From: JBBQCW01 sp038319025
GTDB lineage: Bacteria; Actinomycetota; Thermoleophilia; Solirubrobacterales; Solirubrobacteraceae
DNA: 49,856 nt
Direction: 5' to 3'
Assembly: GCA_038319025.1 (NCBI GenBank)
Contig: JBBQCW010000021.1
Location: forward strand, 1-49,856
Shown here: positions 48,720 to 49,856 of the stretch, one piece after another
How positions within the stretch are numbered: the first letter of the stretch is position 1
Layout: each line of letters starts with the position of its first letter
The notes under the pieces: generated by a model
The model's input: only the letters and a program-made list of their open reading frames with translations
The model's database searches: none
What the model was told of the DNA's origin: nothing
Made by a program: the position numbers and the translations under genes

Positions 48720-49610
48720 CTACAGCCCGAGCGCCGCGCACACCTCCGCGGCGCCGGGGGCGATGTCCGGTTGCAGCCGCGGGAGCAACTCGGCCCAGCC
48801 GGGCTGAAGAGCGATCGCGGCACGCACTTGCTCCAGCGCCGCCGGCATGTCGCCGGCCTGCGCGGCGGCCAGGCCGGCCCAGAACAGCAGTTCGTGGTTT
48901 CCCGGGGCCAGCGCGGCGGCGCGTTCGTAACGCTCCCCCGCGGCCTCGTGCTCGCCGCGGCCCACGAGGTCGTCGCCCTCGGTGGCGAGGGCGTAGGCGT
49001 CATGCAGATCGAGCAAGCGATCGAGGTCGCTGAGCGGTGTCGGTGAATCGTCGACCCGCAGGTCGACCGTTCGCCGCCAGGGCTCGCCTTCAGCCGGGGC
49101 GACCACCAGCGCGCAGGACTGCTGGCCCCGTACGTCCCCGCCGTGCGCCTGCGCGGCGTGCAGAGCCGCGAGCATCCGCCGCGCCAGTGGCCCCGTCGCC
49201 CGCTCGAACGCGTCGTGCATTCCGGGCCAGACTCCACTTGACGCCATCATGTTGGCCTGCACGCTGAACCCGTCGCCCATCGCGTGGCCGGCGAAGGAGA
49301 TGCATCTGTCACCCGTGTGCACCGCCACCTCACCATGGACGTCGACGACCGCGACCTGCCGGTAGCGCGCCGACGAGTCGTCGGCCAACAGCCCGTCGAG
49401 CGCACCCTGGGAAGACGCGCCACCCGCCAGAGCGTCAAGCAGACGTGGGCCGTACGCCGGTTCGGCCACGGACTGGGTGCAGACCGCGCCGACGCCCGCG
49501 CGCACCCACGGCACGATCGGCCCGACGGAGAACCAGTGCGACTGCACCGCCGCCCCCACCTCGCCCGTGCGGCGATCGTGGGCGACGATGGAGTAGGTGC
49601 CGCGGCGCAT
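48720..49610 (-). CDS. DUF1028 protein with TPR-like C-terminus
   Basis: A 296-residue protein starting MRRGTYSIVAHDRRTGEVGAAVQS. Residues about 1-200 are the DUF1028 domain (VGPIVPWVRAGVGAVCTQSVAEPAYGPRLLDAL, then FAGHAMGDGFSVQANMM), a putative Ntn-hydrolase fold. Residues about 205-290 form helical TPR-like repeats (GEHEAAGERYERAAALAPGNHELLFWAGLAAAQAGDMPAALEQVRAAI). Function unknown; a peptidase-like or scaffold role is possible. ATG 49610 is chosen as the family start. It is divergent from the alkyltransferase-like gene with 48 bp between starts. Confidence 0.88.
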   Translation of the reverse strand: MRRGTYSIVAHDRRTGEVGAAVQSHWFSVGPIVPWVRAGVGAVCTQSVAEPAYGPRLLDALAGGASSQGALDGLLADDSSARYRQVAVVDVHGEVAVHTGDRCISFAGHAMGDGFSVQANMMASSGVWPGMHDAFERATGPLARRMLAALHAAQAHGGDVRGQQSCALVVAPAEGEPWRRTVDLRVDDSPTPLSDLDRLLDLHDAYALATEGDDLVGRGEHEAAGERYERAAALAPGNHELLFWAGLAAAQAGDMPAALEQVRAAIALQPGWAELLPRLQPDIAPGAAEVCAALGL

Positions 49611-49646
49611 GGTCAGCGAGCCTATCCGCCGCTCGGGGGCCGGCGG

Positions 49647-49652
49647 TAGCCT
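49647..49652 (+). promoter_or_regulatory. -10-like box TAGCCT, 6 nt before a GTG start
   Basis: TAGCCT precedes the GTG at 49659 by 6 nt; same leaderless spacing. Confidence 0.4.
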
Positions 49653-49658
49653 GCGGGT

Positions 49659-49856
49659 GTGCCGGATCCAACCCCGTCCGCCGTCCGCGTGCTGCACCGC
49701 GTGGAGGAGATCCCGCCTGGCTTCGTGCGCACGTACGGCGACGTGTCCCCAGGGGCGCCGCGATTCGCCGGCATGGTTCTGACCCGCTGGGGCGACCGCG
49801 TGCCCTGGCATCGCGTGGTGCGCGCGGACGGCTCGCTGACCCAGGGCGACCGGCAG
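49659..49856 (+). CDS. Alkyltransferase-like protein (MGMT fold, Trp at active site), cut by window end
   Basis: The visible 66 residues read MPDPTPSAVRVLHRVEEIPPG, then GFVRTYGDVSPGAPRFAG and VPWHRVVRADGSL. The MGMT active-site PCHRV is replaced by PWHRV (Trp 50), the hallmark of alkyltransferase-like (ATL) proteins, which bind O6-alkylguanine and recruit nucleotide excision repair instead of transferring the alkyl group. The GTG start at 49659 has a TAGCCT box 6 nt upstream. The C-terminus continues beyond the window. Confidence 0.85.
   Translation, partial: MPDPTPSAVRVLHRVEEIPPGFVRTYGDVSPGAPRFAGMVLTRWGDRVPWHRVVRADGSLTQGDRQ

Noticed and set aside
1..49856. tRNA, rRNA, CRISPR arrays, transposases, integrases and phage genes.
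   Set aside because: I scanned for typical T-loop, repeat-spacer and DDE/integrase signals and found none; short tRNA genes could still be missed by eye.

Overview
This is a stretch of chromosome from a very GC-rich bacterium, most likely an actinobacterium. A deep lineage such as Thermoleophilia/Solirubrobacterales is my inference, not proven. The pointers are the fused E2-E1 2-oxoglutarate dehydrogenase typical of Actinobacteria, a lipoprotein of the DUF4333 type, an AbiEi/DUF559 protein, many GTG starts, and -10-like boxes sitting 6-9 nt before start codons (probable leaderless mRNAs). I saw no rRNA, tRNA, CRISPR array, insertion sequence or prophage. It reads as an ordinary chromosomal region with a few accessory patches.

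Layout. 1-7.4 kb: a cut-off EamA transporter, an aldehyde dehydrogenase, a cyclophilin, a zinc-ribbon/membrane/discoidin-like protein, a DEAD-box helicase, a quinone oxidoreductase and a PfkB sugar kinase. 7.4-13.1 kb: a TetR regulator, dCTP deaminase with small membrane and PRC-barrel-like proteins, citrate synthase, a GNAT enzyme, a lipoprotein and a YgjP-type metalloprotease, closed by a tandem hairpin repeat. 13.1-20.8 kb: an Orn/Lys/Arg decarboxylase-fold enzyme, MetF, two divergent metallo-beta-lactamase (MBL) hydrolases (one fused to a SnoaL-like domain), and a tightly overlapping four-gene operon ending in an AGT-like transaminase and an M29 aminopeptidase. 20.8-27.3 kb: a molybdopterin oxidoreductase with its own TetR gene, facing an SDR / DUF1330 / alkylsulfatase-like operon. 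27.3-32.1 kb: ExoD, a large DUF2339 membrane protein divergent from a TetR gene across three operator-like boxes, and a class III aminotransferase. 32.1-39.1 kb: a VapBC-like pair, pyruvate kinase, a TVP38 membrane protein, a glyoxalase-II-like MBL, an AbiEi/DUF559 nuclease-like gene whose start lies inside a three-copy family of imperfect hairpin repeats, glyoxalase I and Ppx/GppA. 39.1-49.9 kb: a TetR/MFS efflux operon with a clear promoter-operator, an AGPS-like FAD oxidase, a Nudix protein, a 1415-residue 2-oxoglutarate dehydrogenase that carries its own two lipoyl domains, ArfB, a DUF1028/TPR protein and the start of an alkyltransferase-like protein.

Central metabolism is well represented: citrate synthase and 2-oxoglutarate dehydrogenase (TCA cycle), pyruvate kinase (glycolysis) and MetF (one-carbon/methionine). 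The rest is catabolic or detoxifying enzymes (four MBL hydrolases, glyoxalase I, FAD and Mo oxidoreductases, SDR, ALDH), much of it beside TetR-family regulators. The observations I rate highest are the lipoyl-lipoyl-PSBD-E2-E1 fusion, the hairpin repeat family that merges with the 5' end of the DUF559 gene, the repeated leaderless promoter arrangement and the TetR operator arrays.
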